Shown here one piece after another: positions 1 through 58,500 of a DNA stretch of 64,000 nt. The first letter of the stretch is position 1. Each line of letters begins with the position of its first letter. Origin of the DNA: Apricaphanius iberus (Eukaryota > Chordata > Actinopteri > Cyprinodontiformes > Aphaniidae); assembly GCA_028564705.1 (NCBI GenBank), contig JAPXFQ010000778.1, positions 62,001 through 126,000 of the forward strand. The letters run 5' to 3'. Both the position numbers and the translations under genes were made by a program. The notes under the pieces were generated by a model. It saw only the letters and a program-made list of their open reading frames with translations, was not told the origin of the DNA and ran no database searches.

Positions 1-119
1 GTAGGACTGGTATTTGGTGGCTTTCTGACCTCCTTTGTTCCAGTGGCTCAACTAGAACTAGTAATAAAATTGGATGAGTTATGGATGAAACCTATTGCAA
101 ACATATTTAGGATGCTGTG

Positions 120-262
120 ACAGGCTTTCTACAGTTAAATTCAGTTTTGAAAATCGCAATATATAGTATTATCACTATATATTGTGATATATTCTATCGT
201 TTCCTCTGTATCGTGATACATATCATATCGCCTGATTCTTGCCAATACACATCCCTACTGCA
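120..262 (-). repeat. terminal piece of a hAT-like repeat
   Basis: Contains the alternating ATCG/GATA-rich text that ends in the reverse complement of GTAGGGATGTGTATTGGCAA. This is the usual terminus of a common fish hAT-type non-autonomous element. Only one end is recognisable, so the family assignment comes from recall and is weak. Confidence 0.35.
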
Positions 263-1026
263 TATGTAAAAAATTTGCATAATTTGAACAATCTCTTTTG
301 TCTGTATGCCACTAATGATCCTGCCGTATAGCCATTTAGCTACCAGTCCAGTACGACAACAAAGACTCATGGTAGTGATTGTGACATGAAGCCCCATGAG
401 GCATTGAACCACTTGAGCCAATAAGCCATATCGGTACTGCGACTGTGCATGCTCACAAATGCAGCTTTGACCCCAATCACGGCTTTTGGACCCCAAACAA
501 ACCCCCGGCTCGACTGTAAACAGCGTATGCATGCGTGTGTTTTCGTTAATACGGAGCCTATAGGCTGTTTTTGATGGACTTTTCAAGTATGCACAGTACT
601 CATTGTGTTGTAGTTGGCTGTGGAAACAGCAGTTACCACATTGAACGGTAGAGAATGCAGTTTTAGTGTTGGTAGTATACTCATTAGCACTCAGGCTTCG
701 CATTGCCTATTGCTGGAAGTCGATGTGAAGGACTCTGCCCAGCCATCTGACATCGTTTGTGGGTCCAGGATTGTCACTCTGTGGAATGTTAACAAGTCCT
801 GTATAATCAGCCTGGAATAATTTTCCTCTTCTTTCGTCAAAACAATCAGTAGTCTCTGCACTTTAGCTGCACAGGCTGGCGCACATAGTTCTTTATATGC
901 TTCGCGGAAACAGGCAGTGCTCTAAGATCGTCGACTTTCCACTGTTCAAAATAATCAATTTTGCAGCTTTGGCTCCTTATTCTCATGCAAATCATGATAA
1001 TGCCTTAGCATAAATGAGGTGTTGTT

Positions 1027-1054
1027 ATTGTACCCCAACTCCTTGGGGTACAAT
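1027..1054. repeat. perfect 12-bp hairpin
   Basis: A perfect 12-bp inverted repeat (ATTGTACCCCAA and its complement) surrounds a four-base loop. It is too short to be a transposon and no T-run follows it. It may be a chance palindrome or the junction of a small inverted-repeat element. Confidence 0.6.
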
Positions 1055-1610
1055 GTCCAAACTCCAAACTGACTGTAACTCTCCTTCACAAACCCACATT
1101 TTGAATAGAGCCTGAGGAGTTTATATTGCTGTCAAACCACTCAGCAACCGCTGAACTGCTTCCTGAAGCAGTCACGCGATACACATGGGGAGCTGGGCTT
1201 CAGACGTCATAATTTCTGGCTCCTCCCCTAAATTAAGCAGGCCTTGGTTAGCCCTTTGTGTAAACGCCCCCTCCACAGCTGGACGCACGCTTAGTAGCCT
1301 TGGCACACATCGTAAGATCACAAGCTCATTTGAAATTGTATAAATTCATAAAATATGGCTTTTTGTGGTCTTATAAAGTGTGCAAATGTAAATCTGTGTA
1401 CAAATATACTCTAAATGCTCCTTGTAGTTGCTTGCATCTCAATTTTAACTCTAATTTGTGACATTTCAAATTTAATTCAAGCACCACAAGTGATAACTAT
1501 ATGAGCCCAATAAACTGTATATACACTGTGTCTTACCAGCAAAATAATTATCATGCATGTTACCTTTGATACCAATTTCATTTTCATATAGGGCATTCCG
1601 TCTTGGGTTA

Positions 1611-3256
1611 AAAATACTTTATTGATCCCAGAGGGAAATTAAGTGTTGTTGTAGCTCATTACTAATTCATTTTTCAAGGAGTTGTTGTAGAACATGATGG
1701 ATGTGGGGAGAAAGGATTTCCTGTAGCGGTCTGTGTTGCAGCAAAACTGAAAAACCCTCCTACTGAACAAGCCTTCTTTATCAGGTTGTTGAGCCGTTTT
1801 AAGTCCCTGGCTCTGATGCTGCTACCCCAACAGATGAGGGACGAAAAGATGATACTCTCCACCACAGACTTGTAGAAGATTTGCAGCATTTTGCTGCAAA
1901 CCTTGAAGGACCTCAGCTTCCTCAAAAAGTACAGTCTGCTCTGTCCCTTTTTTGTAGACGGCTTCACTGTTGATTCTCCAGTCCAGTCTGTTGTCCAGGT
2001 GAACTCCAAGGGATTTGTACTCCTCAACCACCTTCACTTCTTCTCCCATGATAGAGACAGTCTTTGACTTATCCCTGTTTCTTCTAATATCTACAACTAT
2101 CTCCTCTGTTTTGTTCACATTCAAGGTAAGATGATTGTTTTCCCACCATGGCCCCAAACGGCTCCACAAGCTCTCTGTATTCAGCTTCTTTTCCTTCTCT
2201 GATACACCTGACAATTGCAGTCATCTGAGTATTTCTGCAGATGATAGGTCTCTGTCTTATACTTGAAGTCTGAGGTGTACAAAGTGAAAAGGAATGGTGA
2301 GAGTATAGTCCCTTGTCGTGCTCCTGTGCTGCTGACCAGCTGGTTTGACACACAATCCTTCAGTCTCACAAACTGTGGTCTGTTTGTCAGGTAGTCATTG
2401 ATCCAGCTGATTGTTGAGGCCTCCACCTTTGCCTTCAGGCGTTTCTGACAAAGCAAATCAGGCTGAATTGTGTTAAATGCACTGGAGAAATCAAGGAACA
2501 TGATTCTCACAGTGCTGTCGGCTTTGTCCAGATGACAGTGAGTTGACTGAAGCAGGTTGATGGCGATAAGCAAACTGATAGTGTCCTGATAGGTTTTAGT
2601 TTGCTTACTTAGATGGGGCAACAGTCTTTCCAGGACCTCCAGGATGTGGGATGTCAGGGCGACAGGGTTATAGTCATTGATGACTGATGGGTGAGTTTTC
2701 TTTGGAATTGGAACAAGACAGGATGTCTCCCACAACACTGGAACCTTCTCCTGGCTAAGGCTAAGGTTGAAGAGGTGCTGCAGAATCCCACAGAGCTGCT
2801 CGGCACAGGTCTTCAGGACTCTGTGGCTGACACCATCTGAACCTGCAGCCTTGTTCCGGGTCATTTTCTCCAACTGCCACTTCACCTGACTTTTTAGACA
2901 GACAGGTGAGAGAGTGATATAAACGGGGTAGCAGCATCTTCTGATTTGGTTGAAGACAAAGTTGTGGAAGTAGAAGAGTTCATGACTGAGGTGGAAGATA
3001 AAACATCTGAGGTGTGACAGGACAGGTGTGGGTCAGAGGAGAATGGGATGTCTCTTTGGCTGGAAAAAGGACAGTAGGATGCTGAGCTTGTTCCTGAACT
3101 GAACCTATTGAAGACTGTGTTCAGTTCATTGGCTCTGTCCAAACGTCCATCTATTGAGTCCTTCCTGTGCTTTAAGCTTGTGATCTTTTCATTCCAGACG
3201 AGACATCTCTTATATTGTTCCTCTGTAGTTTGTACTCCAGCTTCTTCCTGTAACAC
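1611..3256 (-). mobile_element. 5'-truncated non-LTR retrotransposon (jockey/CR1-like LINE)
   Basis: Reading the minus strand from 3256, broken frames encode the linker that follows a LINE endonuclease, then the reverse transcriptase. Visible RT motifs are NKAAGSDGVS, FLDFSSAFNTIQ, GARQGTILSPFLFTLY and the region of the YxDD box, which reads YSDDC here and then shifts frame. The thumb and C-terminus (LYFLRKLRSFKVCSKML) lie in a different frame at 1674-2027. The endonuclease is missing, and the 3' end near 1611 carries the ATTGATCCC tail typical of this fish family. It is a dead copy upstream of PREB. I am confident it is a LINE of the jockey superfamily, but not of the exact family. Confidence 0.85.
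1822..2885 (-). pseudogene. LINE reverse transcriptase, frameshifted
   Basis: The RT core of the LINE at 1611-3256. The fingers and palm are open at 2181-2885. The frame is then lost shortly after the YSDD stretch and resumes in other frames to 1674. Relative to intact relatives of this family the copy has several frameshifts and cannot make a full RT. It has no relationship to PREB beyond its position. Confidence 0.75.
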
Positions 3257-4251
3257 CTAAATTCCACTACATGCGCTCCGCCACGCACGCCGCAACAAAT
3301 CTGATCCCGTTGTAATGAAAAATAACTATTCCACTATCGCCGCCGTGTGGCGCAGGGCGCCGGCTGCCGTTTCGCACTCTGGCAAAAATAGGATTGAATC
3401 GAATTTTGCCGGACGCCGCAGCAAGTCCGCAGTAAATCTACACAAATAAAAAAGTACCAGGCAGGATGCTGAAAATGCAGATCATCCGGTTTTTCAAAAT
3501 AAATCAGTAAAGACAGATTTCTTTTTTTTAAAGATAAAAAATACGCTATAAATACAGCTTATCTGCTATAAATGTACTCACCCATTGTTTAAGAAAGTCC
3601 GTGGAGATATCTTGACAAAGAATAATAGCAAATAGAAGTAGATCAGCTGTTCTTTTCTATTTTTCTTGGAATTAATGATTTTGGTTTGACTTCCGTGTAT
3701 ATAGCACTGCTCTTTATCGCGATATCTCGCAATTCCTGCGCATGCTTCGTTGAGCACCTCTGGGCTCCGAAGCGGAGCGGAGGTGGGGCGCATGCAGTGT
3801 AATTTAACTGGTGATTTAGGGTTTGTTATTAGGGAAGCATTTCACTCTTCTGGAGGGGGTGATGTTGTCCACACAGAGGTTTATGTAGTCAGTCTCACAC
3901 AGTCAGTCATAGCATTTATGTCCTCTCCATGTAGCTGGCAAAGAGTCGTTTTTCAGTTTCTTGTGACCATTTTGTAACAGTTAAAATAAATGGTTTTGGG
4001 GGCCAACCTTATGTACCCCTGCCCCAACAAAGTTACACTTAGTATTACAATGAGTTTTTAAAATGTGTAGAATATAATATAATTATCCTCTCCCAACAGA
4101 GAATTCTGCAGATTATCTGTGCTTTTACATCAACATGCTCTTCAGCCAACAGACACGTTATGTCTGGCACTGCTTTCAGACTGCAGGCTTTAGCTTAAGA
4201 GCAAAGTAATATACAACACGTTAAAATTCAGAAAAAGTATGTGGAACATAT
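3257..4251. other. intergenic, nothing recognised
   Basis: No gene or complete element is recognisable. A CG-containing stretch at 3270-3430 (repeated CGCCGC/GCCGG words) stands out against the AT-rich surroundings and may be a terminus of a DNA element, but no partner end was found. Confidence 0.4.
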
Positions 4252-5052
4252 GCCCCATTTCCACTAGTGCCAGTACGGTACGGAACGGGGCGCTTTGGAT
4301 TTTTTCCATTACCTGCGTCCTTTACGAACCGTCCCCAGCCGACCCCTTTTTTTGGACTACCTCTACCTTGGTTCCAAGCGTGCCGAAGCGACACAAAATG
4401 CCTACCTATGGACTGATTGGTCCGGTAACATGATATCCCTCTCACACCTACGCAGCAGCGGTAGCCACTGTTTGGTCTGGAGTTGTTTGTTTGTCTCTGA
4501 GTAAGCTGTACTTACTCATCATATTTACACTTGGAGGTAGGGCTGGGCGACATGGCACGAAATTAAATCTCAGATTTTTTTTGTACCAAATCTGATTTCA
4601 GATTTGAATCAACTTTTTTTCTACCTGATTTTTTTTTTTTTATAAGAAGAAATTGCAATTGATAAAAAATATTTTCAAAAACCTGCTTTTATTGCAATCG
4701 TCCTGTCCTGGAGCTGACTTGAATTTAATTTTCAACTAAAAACAAGCTGCAAAAGTATCCTTGTAAAACATGATGGCTAGATTGACATCACTCTGAGCTA
4801 TGAAATTAGAGTACATAGGTTAAAAAAAAATCTCTGTTTTCCAAAAGTTAAATCTTCAACAATATAAGAGAGATGTTTTTTGCTGGAGCTTTTGTTGTGA
4901 GAGCATTTTCTGGAGATTTTGTTAAGCTAAGCCCGACCATGTCCTCGCCCACTACAGTTCTTTTGAGATAGTAATGGAAACACAACCTACCCTTTCCAAA
5001 CCATACTGACCTGTTCCATACTGTATTGTACTGGCCCTAGTGGAAATGGGGC
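4252..5052. mobile_element. non-autonomous inverted-repeat element (MITE), about 800 bp
   Basis: The left end GCCCCATTTCCACTAGTGCC at 4252 is matched by its inverted copy ending at 5052 (GGCCCTAGTGGAAATGGGGC). The similarity continues inward for roughly 80 bp, including GGAAC and TTCCATTAC words on both arms. The interior has no coding frame and includes a second repeat beginning TAGGGCTGGGCGACATGGCA near 4540. Flanks are AT-rich, so a target duplication cannot be read with certainty. It is a small DNA-transposon derivative; the superfamily is unknown. Confidence 0.75.
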
Positions 5053-6227
5053 AATATTGCGCTATGCTAAAAGGGGAAACCAGGGAAAAAGTCGTTATTA
5101 TTAGCAGTTTGGAACCATATGAAACACCTAATAAAAACCGGAGCAATGACAAGTTGTTGCCACAGTTGTGCATCACAGACATTTTCTGTTGCCTTGTTTG
5201 TGGGGTGAGCGCTTACACTTCAGAACACTTCCAAAGCTGATAGTGTTGGAGTCTCATGTGGTGTTTTTAAATGGATGGGTTCAGGAGCAAACTGAGCACA
5301 TAGTAATCTGGACAAAGGTAAGAATAACTGCACTCCCATAGTAACCTGTAACTCCAACAAAATTTGCACGTGCTTTAAGAATTTGTTTCAAAAGTGCTTA
5401 GAAGCTACCGTCATAAGGAGGGAGCTGTGTCCGACCTGTCATAAATGAGTTGTCTTTCATATTCCGATCCAGATGAGTGGTATACTTTTCATTTTATGGT
5501 TTTACTAGTAGCAATCAAAATTGTCATCCCGTAGAAGAAGTGGATCAGAAGTTGTGTTGTGTTTCAGTGCGTCTGCATTAGCCTACTGGTGGTAGCCTAT
5601 GTTTTGGCTTCCATGTCATGGTTGAAGGAACGAAAAAAATCTATAAAAAACGTATACATTCTGTAACTTATAAGAATGAAAATGCACAGAACACCCTCTA
5701 ATCTACACCGGGATACTCTGAAAGGTTATGTTTGGCCACCTAACAGCTGAGATCCAAGCGAGCCAACAACACACTGTTATTTTGGATAGTCTGTGGTAAT
5801 GCCTCCAAGCAAGAAAACAGTCAGAAGTTAGCCCGTTTTCCAACCTTTTGCCTGGTGATCCTTAGTTGCTCTGTTGTGCCCCAACAACACAGCAACTATT
5901 TACAATGGTTGAGTAACAATAATAGTAGATCAAATAAATGATAGATTAAATTAAGCCATAAAGCAGAGAGAATAGGTCTGTAAACAGCGCGTTGTTGTTG
6001 TAAAGCATGGTTTATACCTCTTTGAAAGCAAGTTTGCTCCCCAGAGCAGACATATTGACGAAGATGTTTTTCGTATCCACCATGAAAAGTTAGCACCCTC
6101 TGCTGTCCTGGTGGGCTATTGCTTTGCAACACTGAAAAACCAACAGAGAACTATAAACGAAAAACGTCTCCGTCAATACGTAGTCTGGGTGCAAATTTGT
6201 TGATGGAGAAGTATAAACTCGGCTTAA
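5053..6227. other. intergenic, repeat fragments only
   Basis: No reading frame with recognisable similarity. The final 350 bases (about 5870-6223) resemble the end of a common fish MITE, with CGTCTCCGTCAATACG near 6165, but I could not pair it with a left end. Confidence 0.35.
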
Positions 6228-6917
6228 AGGGGAATTCCAGTTTTTTTGTTCAACCTGGACCTTGTTTTTAGCAAATTTTATGTTTTCTAAGCAAGAGAAT
6301 TTTGGAGCCAGTTTGAGCCATCCAGAAGTCCACTTCCTCCGTCAGCGGACATCTGTAGAATGGGAGTGGTAAGGGCAGTCCACATTCCACTTGTAATAAG
6401 GTTTATTCTGCCCCAAACTCCTTAATTTTACCATGTTTATTATCCACTTCGACTTTACAAACTATGCTTGCAAATGAAGTTCTTCTGTATTTTCTTCCGT
6501 GCCGATTTGGACTTAAGACACAATTACGCCACATCAGGACTGCCAGCTTGTGTTTTACTGGGGCAGATATTCTAGGTTTTACAGTCCTGCCGGCAGATTC
6601 ATCAGCTTTTTATTATTGTTTTATTGTTAAGCCCCCAAATCGGCCCAGAAAACAATCAAAAAGCAAAACGGAGGCATTCATAAATCCAAGGAGAATATAA
6701 ACATGGTAAAATTAAGGTGTTTGGGGCAAATTCAACTTTATTACAAATCAGCACTGTCCTGAGCAGTCCTGTTCAATGGATATATACGCTGATCAAGACT
6801 GGATGTATAAATACTGTTGAACTGCTCAAACTGGCTCCAAACGTCTCAGGGTGAGTGAAAAAACATAAAAATTGCAAAAAATAAGGTCCAGGTTGAAGTA
6901 AAAAACAACATTTCCCT
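6228..6917. mobile_element. 690-bp near-palindromic element flanked by TTAA
   Basis: TTAA at 6224-6227 and at 6918-6921 bounds the element. The ends are AGGGGAATTCC and the inverted AACATTTCCCT. The two arms pair for most of the length: TTCAACCTGGACCTT near 6250 with AAGGTCCAGGTTGAA near 6885, GAGCCAGTTTGAGC near 6305 with GCTCAAACTGGCTCC near 6824, and CTTAATTTTACCATGTTTAT near 6420 with its inverse near 6700. The TTAA target is what piggyBac-type transposases use, so a piggyBac-mobilised MITE is likely. No coding capacity. Confidence 0.8.
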
Positions 6918-6921
6918 TTAA

Positions 6922-8133
6922 GTCCCCCCTTCTGTCCATAGAGCCCTATGCATTCACATTGATGGACACATTTTTTTTCCCGCAAATAGATATGAGTTTT
7001 AAACAACTAAAGTCCCTTGTTGGCATCAGGGAACCTTTTGGTCTTACGTAAGTGGTCTGCCAGTGGCTGCAATTTACAGCGAATGTGTGCTTTTCACAAA
7101 AGATGACAGCATATTAATTTTGAAACGGAAGAGGTTGTGGTAAACAAAGAAAATTATTTGTATCTCAATTGAAACCTGTCTTATGAAAAGGCCTATGACG
7201 AACTCACTTACCTATGAATGTCCATTAGGGCTGCCACAAACAATTATTTTGATAAACAAGTAACTAACTCACTAATTATTTTGCTGATTACTCGACTAAT
7301 TGGATCACGTTTAAAATGCATGTTATTGCAGAAGCAGCTGCTCTAATGTTTGCATGTTACCTCGAAGTGTTATGTACTATCTAAAATAGTTATTTTTAAG
7401 ATGATAGCTCATTTAACATTTATGAATTATATAAAAAAATAAGTGTTACAGCAGATACATGATGTGTGCTAGGCGTAGTAAAATTACCACAGTTGATTGC
7501 CACTGTTAATGTTGCATCCATTAAATAATGCAACAGCCTCTTCAGTCAGGAGCTTCATCAAAACTACTGAATGATCCTTACAGAAAGATTCTACCCACAG
7601 CCATTTAACATCTAAAGTCAGAGTAAACTTTACATTATGACCAAATAATGACTTTATGGCAATAATGAGAATAAGCAGCAGTTTTTTGTTGCGACACCTG
7701 CACCTCAGCTGTGGCAGGAGCAGCTGCTGATCTGTGTATAAATGGATCAGAAATGGCCTCAAAGCAGCAGCTCGGGCCACTCTCGCTGTACTGTTGATGC
7801 TAACGTTAGTAGCTAACAACCTAACTAGCTCACAGAGGATACTGTCCGTGTTTGCTGTCAGCCACAGACGACAATCCAAACATAAGTATCCTTGTGTACC
7901 TGGTACAACAATGTAGGCGAAGCTTGATGACATCATCATAATGCATAACTGCAGTATGGCAGTATAGCCAAAATCTCACCTTATACCTTTTGTATTGTCC
8001 ATTACTAGAGTGGATTATATTTTTCTGAAATTGTTTAATCATGACAACTTTAGTGTGTGTTTGTGTGTATATATGATTAACTGAAGAGCTTAACACTTTA
8101 TTGTCAACAGGTGCTGTTGAATTCAGAGGTTTC
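6922..8133. other. PREB upstream region with repeat fragments
   Basis: Includes a hAT-like terminus starting TAGGGCTGCCACAAACAATT at 7226 and no protein-coding frame I can assign. I see no convincing TATA box or CpG island immediately upstream of the PREB start. The transcription start may lie further upstream behind a 5' UTR intron, since TTTATTGTCAACAG ending at 8110 resembles a splice acceptor 33 bases before the ATG. Confidence 0.4.
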
Positions 8134-8143
8134 ATGAAAAACT

Positions 8144-53917
<45,774 letters not shown>

Positions 53918-54530
53918 GGGCGATGCATATTTCAGTTTATCATCATAAAGTCTGGCAAATTGTCCTCATCAGCAACTCTTGATTAAACACAATTTAAAAC
54001 CAAAATTATTAAACCCACAAAACTGGATTTTGAGTTAGCTCTTTATTGGTGGTTCTTATTATTCTTTTAATTCACTTCCCTCTTTGAGAAGCCAGTTTTA
54101 TGACCTGAACAGATATTAGTACCACTCAGTGTGACAGAACTTGCTTATGATGAAAAAATCCATGTCTGTATGTTATATTTTTAAATGATACGCTTGGATG
54201 GAAGCTCTATTTTAGAGATCAGCTCATGGCATTATCTATTTAAATTATTGTGTGAATCTGTCTGACCAACACAGAACCCACTGTAGCTTTTTAAACAATC
54301 CAAAACTCCTAGTTTTATACAATTTGCTCCTGAATGACATATACTGTCTTTTAGCCCTGTTATCTGGGAAATACAAGGATACAAAGTATAGTTAATGGAA
54401 TACTGAGGACCATAATAATTCTGGAATTGTATAACATGTCAATACTTTACTTTAATCGTCAGGAATGTTTCTGAATATTAAACCTAATAAACTGTGCCGT
54501 ATCAATAAACTTTGATTTGATGTGACAAAC
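53918..54530 (+). other. preb: probable PREB 3' UTR
   Basis: Low-complexity-free, AT-rich sequence with no transposon that I recognise runs from the stop codon to two AATAAA signals. The length of about 0.6 kb is inferred from those signals; no transcript data are visible here. Confidence 0.6.
54486..54509 (+). terminator. paired polyadenylation signals
   Basis: AATAAA at 54486-54491 and again at 54504-54509, followed within 30 bases by GT-rich text (TTTGATTTGATGTG). This is the best candidate for PREB transcript 3' ends. Cleavage is expected near 54520-54540. Confidence 0.6.
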
Positions 54531-55040
54531 TTGTCTTTATCATTGACAAGATAAACATAGGAGATGAAGGACAAAATAAAATAAATAACAAGCTGAATGT
54601 TATAAATAACATTTAACTTATTTATTTAAAATATTGGTAAGACTTTATAGTAATGTTTCGTAATTAAATATTTATAAGTGCTTTGTAAGTCATTAACAGG
54701 TTATTTCCAAGGTATGAGATGATATGCTATTCATTTCTAAAGGCTTTCAAAGATTTTTATAAATGAATCAATAATGATCCACTAAACCTTTACAAATTAT
54801 CATTAACATATGTGGTAATTGTTTATACATGATGTATAGCTTTCTAAAGTTTCAGTTATGATTATATACAAGAATTTGATGCAACAGCGATTTATAAATG
54901 ATAATAGAAACATTTGTAAATTGATTTTGAGTATAATTCAACATTGGTGAAATGTAAAAAAAAAAAAAAAGTGCCTACATTTATTAACCCTTTTCAGGTT
55001 ATTTATTTTCTTGAATAAAGCCGGTTGAAATGAGTTTCCT
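54531..55040. other. 3' flank of PREB
   Basis: AT-rich, with a repeat-like stretch beginning GGTAAGACTTTATAGTAATG (54640) typical of a fish MITE and an A-run at 54956-54970. No gene. Confidence 0.45.
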
Positions 55041-55044
55041 CCAC

Positions 55045-55320
55045 AGGACATCCAGGCTATCACTTAGAGATAGAGTGAGAAGAGCAGCTGCTCCTCCACA
55101 TTGGGAGGAGCCAGTTGAGGTGGCTCGGCATCTAGTCAGGAGGAACGCCTCCCTTTTAAGGCGTTCCATGTCAACACAGGAAGAGACCTAAAGGAAGACC
55201 GAGGACACCCTGGAGGGACTATCTCTTGGCTGGCCTGGGAACGCCTTGGGTTTCCTCCAGAGGAAGTGGACCAGGTGGCTGGGGAGAGAGAAGTCTGGGT
55301 CTCTTTACGTGTTGTTTGAA
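55045..55320 (+). mobile_element. Rex3/RTE 3'-terminal relic
   Basis: Encodes the end of the same protein type as 34864-36477: LSLRDRVR, EEPVEVARHLVRR, then after a frameshift the phrases EEVDQVAGEREVW. Far more decayed than the intronic Rex3 copy, so insertions of this family span a range of ages here. Confidence 0.8.
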
Positions 55321-55548
55321 ATACAAGAGGGACTGAAACTATTTTCAGACTATCAGTGTGTCAAATAAAGTGAATGTATGAAGGTTTGGAACCTTTGGAG
55401 GAAATGCATGATCTGATGTAAATGTGAACCCTTCAGCCACTTAGGACTTACCAGGAAAAATCTCACAGATGGACAGGTAATTTCTTCATGTGTTAAGATG
55501 TCATTTTGTTCTTCTCATTCTCACCTGTCCCAAATTACACATCGTTAA

Positions 55549-58500
55549 AGGGCCCATATCATGCAAAATCAAGTTTTTGGGGTTTTCAACCAAATAATTT
55601 TTCTCAACAAAAAAAAACCACCAGAGTGGTTTTTGGCTTAATTTACGCACGTCTGAGTTATACTCTTGAATACTGCTCTCTGAGCCGTTGCTCCTCCCTT
55701 TCCTAGAAATCTACCGAGTGTTCAACTAGTGAAATCACTAGTGTCTGCACTACACCTGCAGGCAGAGCTTCTTACCCCTGGTAGATTTTCAAACACACCC
55801 TCGTCCTTCTCAGAGCTAATGGCTGCTTCTGTTTTTGGCAGCTTAAAACACTTTTTGTTGGATTTTTTACTCTGTGAAAACGCCTGCTTGGCTGCATTGA
55901 TTACAGGATTTTAATCTAAATTCCTTAAGAACTGCAGCTGGATCAAAGAACAAAGACGCCTGATGGACAGAGGAGTAACGAGGGTGAGACACGCATTTCA
56001 CCGACTTCACACGCCACACATGCCATTTCTCACGCTGATAAATAATTAACCCTCTTGGCGCCACTTCGGCACTGAATAAAACGGCCGATTGTGTCAAATA
56101 GGTTGTCATATTTGATTCAAACTCCACTCCACTGTTCGGTAGACATGTCATACGTCATCACTGAGTCAAAAAAGTAATCCTATACAAAATTTGAGCGCAT
56201 TGAATCAATTACTGCATAGCGGATTTAGTGTGTGTCTGAGCTATTTATAGTCAGAGCGTTATTGTAAACATCAGTGAGTGTTTACATTATATTATTGGGT
56301 AATGGCATCAGCGAAGTTCACCTGCAAGTTTACCCGTAATGAAGTGTTGGATTTTCTCTTTGCTGACCTTGATCCTGAAGGGGAATATCAGCCTTCAGAA
56401 CATGACGGTGATTCATTTAGTGATCGCGCATCAGATGCGCCCCCAGCTTGCGGCTGGACAAAGGGAGAGTTTAGCCCAAGCACAAACTCCTTTGCCCGAT
56501 GTAGATGGTGGGGACAATGTTTCACAGGGTCGGGGTGTTCATCTGAAAGTCAGCAGGCTTGTTTGTGATGTGGGAAACGAGGCTGGAAATTACGCGGGGG
56601 TCCAGTCTTTTTACTGCACTGGCCAGCTCGCTTTTTTGTCTTCTGACCATGTGCCTCCCCGCAATCGTGGCGACAGAAGCGTGGTGGAGCAGCTGTCTAA
56701 GGTCACTGAGATGTCAGAGAGGTCGTAGTGTTTTTAGGACAGTTAGGGGAGGCAGAGGCACGTCTGTGCGAGGCAGATCTGGCCGCGCTACTCGCAGCAG
56801 GAGCAGCAGCGGTGGGAGCAGAGGTGGAGGGAGCAGAGGCGGTGTTGCGCTGGGGCGGGGCAGGGGGCCCATGCACAGTTTTTTTTTGGTGATATACATG
56901 TATATCATATAAATAATATACAGGGACCCCATAAATGGAAACAGAGTTCCTAATGTATGTAGTAAATGGAAAATCGCTAGCCTACCGCTACCTGCATTCG
57001 TTTTGTTTCTGCCATTTATGTAATGACTTACACAGTTTGTTTACTACTTACTATTTACCTGAGCATTCAGTATTGTGCAATATAGCATTCAGAAGGTGAG
57101 GGACCTTTTTGGGGAGAAAGAAGTGATGCATTTTATAATCCAAACGTGACTGTTCATGAAAATTCTATAATCCGAGATGGCCACCACGTCATATGATGTC
57201 ATAATATGCTAATTAGATGGGGGAATTTAATCCCCATATAAAATTTGGCTCATCCATAATATTTTTCTAATTTGCAGAAAGTCTTTATCTCTTAGCACTT
57301 TTAAGGTATAGCCTTTTGAAATTAAGATTCAGTAATCAAACGGTTTGGAAAAAACCCTCTGGCGCCTAGAGGGCGCGTTACTATGAACAGTCAATGCCCA
57401 CCACAACTGTCATCGTACAGCTGTCTTGAGTTAGCAAATCAGAACATAGAATTTCTAAACCAATCAGGAAACAGAATGTCTCGTTGCTAGGCGGGTAAGA
57501 TCCAAAATAGGCTGTGTTGTCGCTGGCTGACGAAGCTTGACGAAGTCAGACCTGGGACCGCTGCACTGGGGGTTTGGTGAGCTAAGGATACAGTCTAGGT
57601 ACGGCAGAGGGATCCATAAACAGCAGCGAGCCTCTCATAAACACCGGCTCCTTGCCGCCTGGAGAACGTGACCTGCTCGCCCAGTTTGTGCCGTGAAGGT
57701 CCAAGCTTCGCCTGCCGAAACACCAACTAAATTTCTGAGCAGCTGTCCATCTGTCTGTAGTTCGTAAAAGTTTATAATATTTGAGCAGCGTGGGACGTGG
57801 TGCGGGAGCTGCTACCAGGAAACCAGGTGAGGAGGCTGTTTCAAGGCTCACTTCTAGGCCGAGAGGTGCTTTTACAGCATCAACGGCTCTTTTAAGAGCC
57901 ACCCACAAACCTCTTAAGAGCATTCCTGTCTAAATATATATATTTTTCTTTTCTGTCTCTATTGAAAACTGCTTGTGTCGTGTAGCTCGGGGTGATTAGC
58001 CACGGTGTTTATCAGTATTTCCTCCATGTCCTGCTGAGGCTGTGACTCCATGACAGTCACAGAATCACTGAAACTCTGTCCCCTTATTGGTTGTCACGGC
58101 GCGATTTGACGCTGGAGTTAAGATTTTTCCAACTCGAGCGATAGACGCCATGAGCGCAAATGCACAAAATGCACCACATAAAATGCAGCGCAAATTTTCC
58201 ATCGCATCTGTAGCGCGAATTGTTCGCGCAAATGAGGCAGAAAAGCTTTTTCGCGACGCAAATCTGCTTCTGAAGTGTCGCGGGACACCAAGTCGCGCTT
58301 CATCGCGCTCCTCCATTGATTTTACATGTAAACCTGAAGCTTTAGTCGCTCCTAACACGTTTGGTCTGGACACACACAGTAAGTGCTCTGCTGTGCAGCG
58401 GGGAGTAGTGTTGGGAGGAGGCGGGTTTATAGAGAAACGAGCCGTTTCACTTTGTGGTCTATCATTAATTACAGGATACAAGTTACATTTCAGAAAAAAT

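Larger units (their letters stand above)
1..1610. other. 5' flanking DNA, no gene recognised
   Basis: AT-rich DNA with no reading frame I can assign. The minus-strand open stretch at 194-703 has no recognisable domain. On the + strand near 600-650 there is a short stretch with two cysteines spaced as at the start of a THAP finger (CVVVGC), but a stop follows after about 15 codons, so I do not call a gene. Confidence 0.5.

Noticed and set aside
600..650. Second THAP-like finger
   Set aside because: Only the first cysteine pair is visible, followed by a stop; the histidine part is absent.
194..703. 169-codon minus-strand open frame
   Set aside because: No recognisable domain; it covers a hAT-like terminus and has no partner exons.
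56302..56568. Possible new host gene starting MASAKFTCKF
   Set aside because: It lies within a TTAA-flanked element, loses its frame at once and looks like a piggyBac N-terminus.
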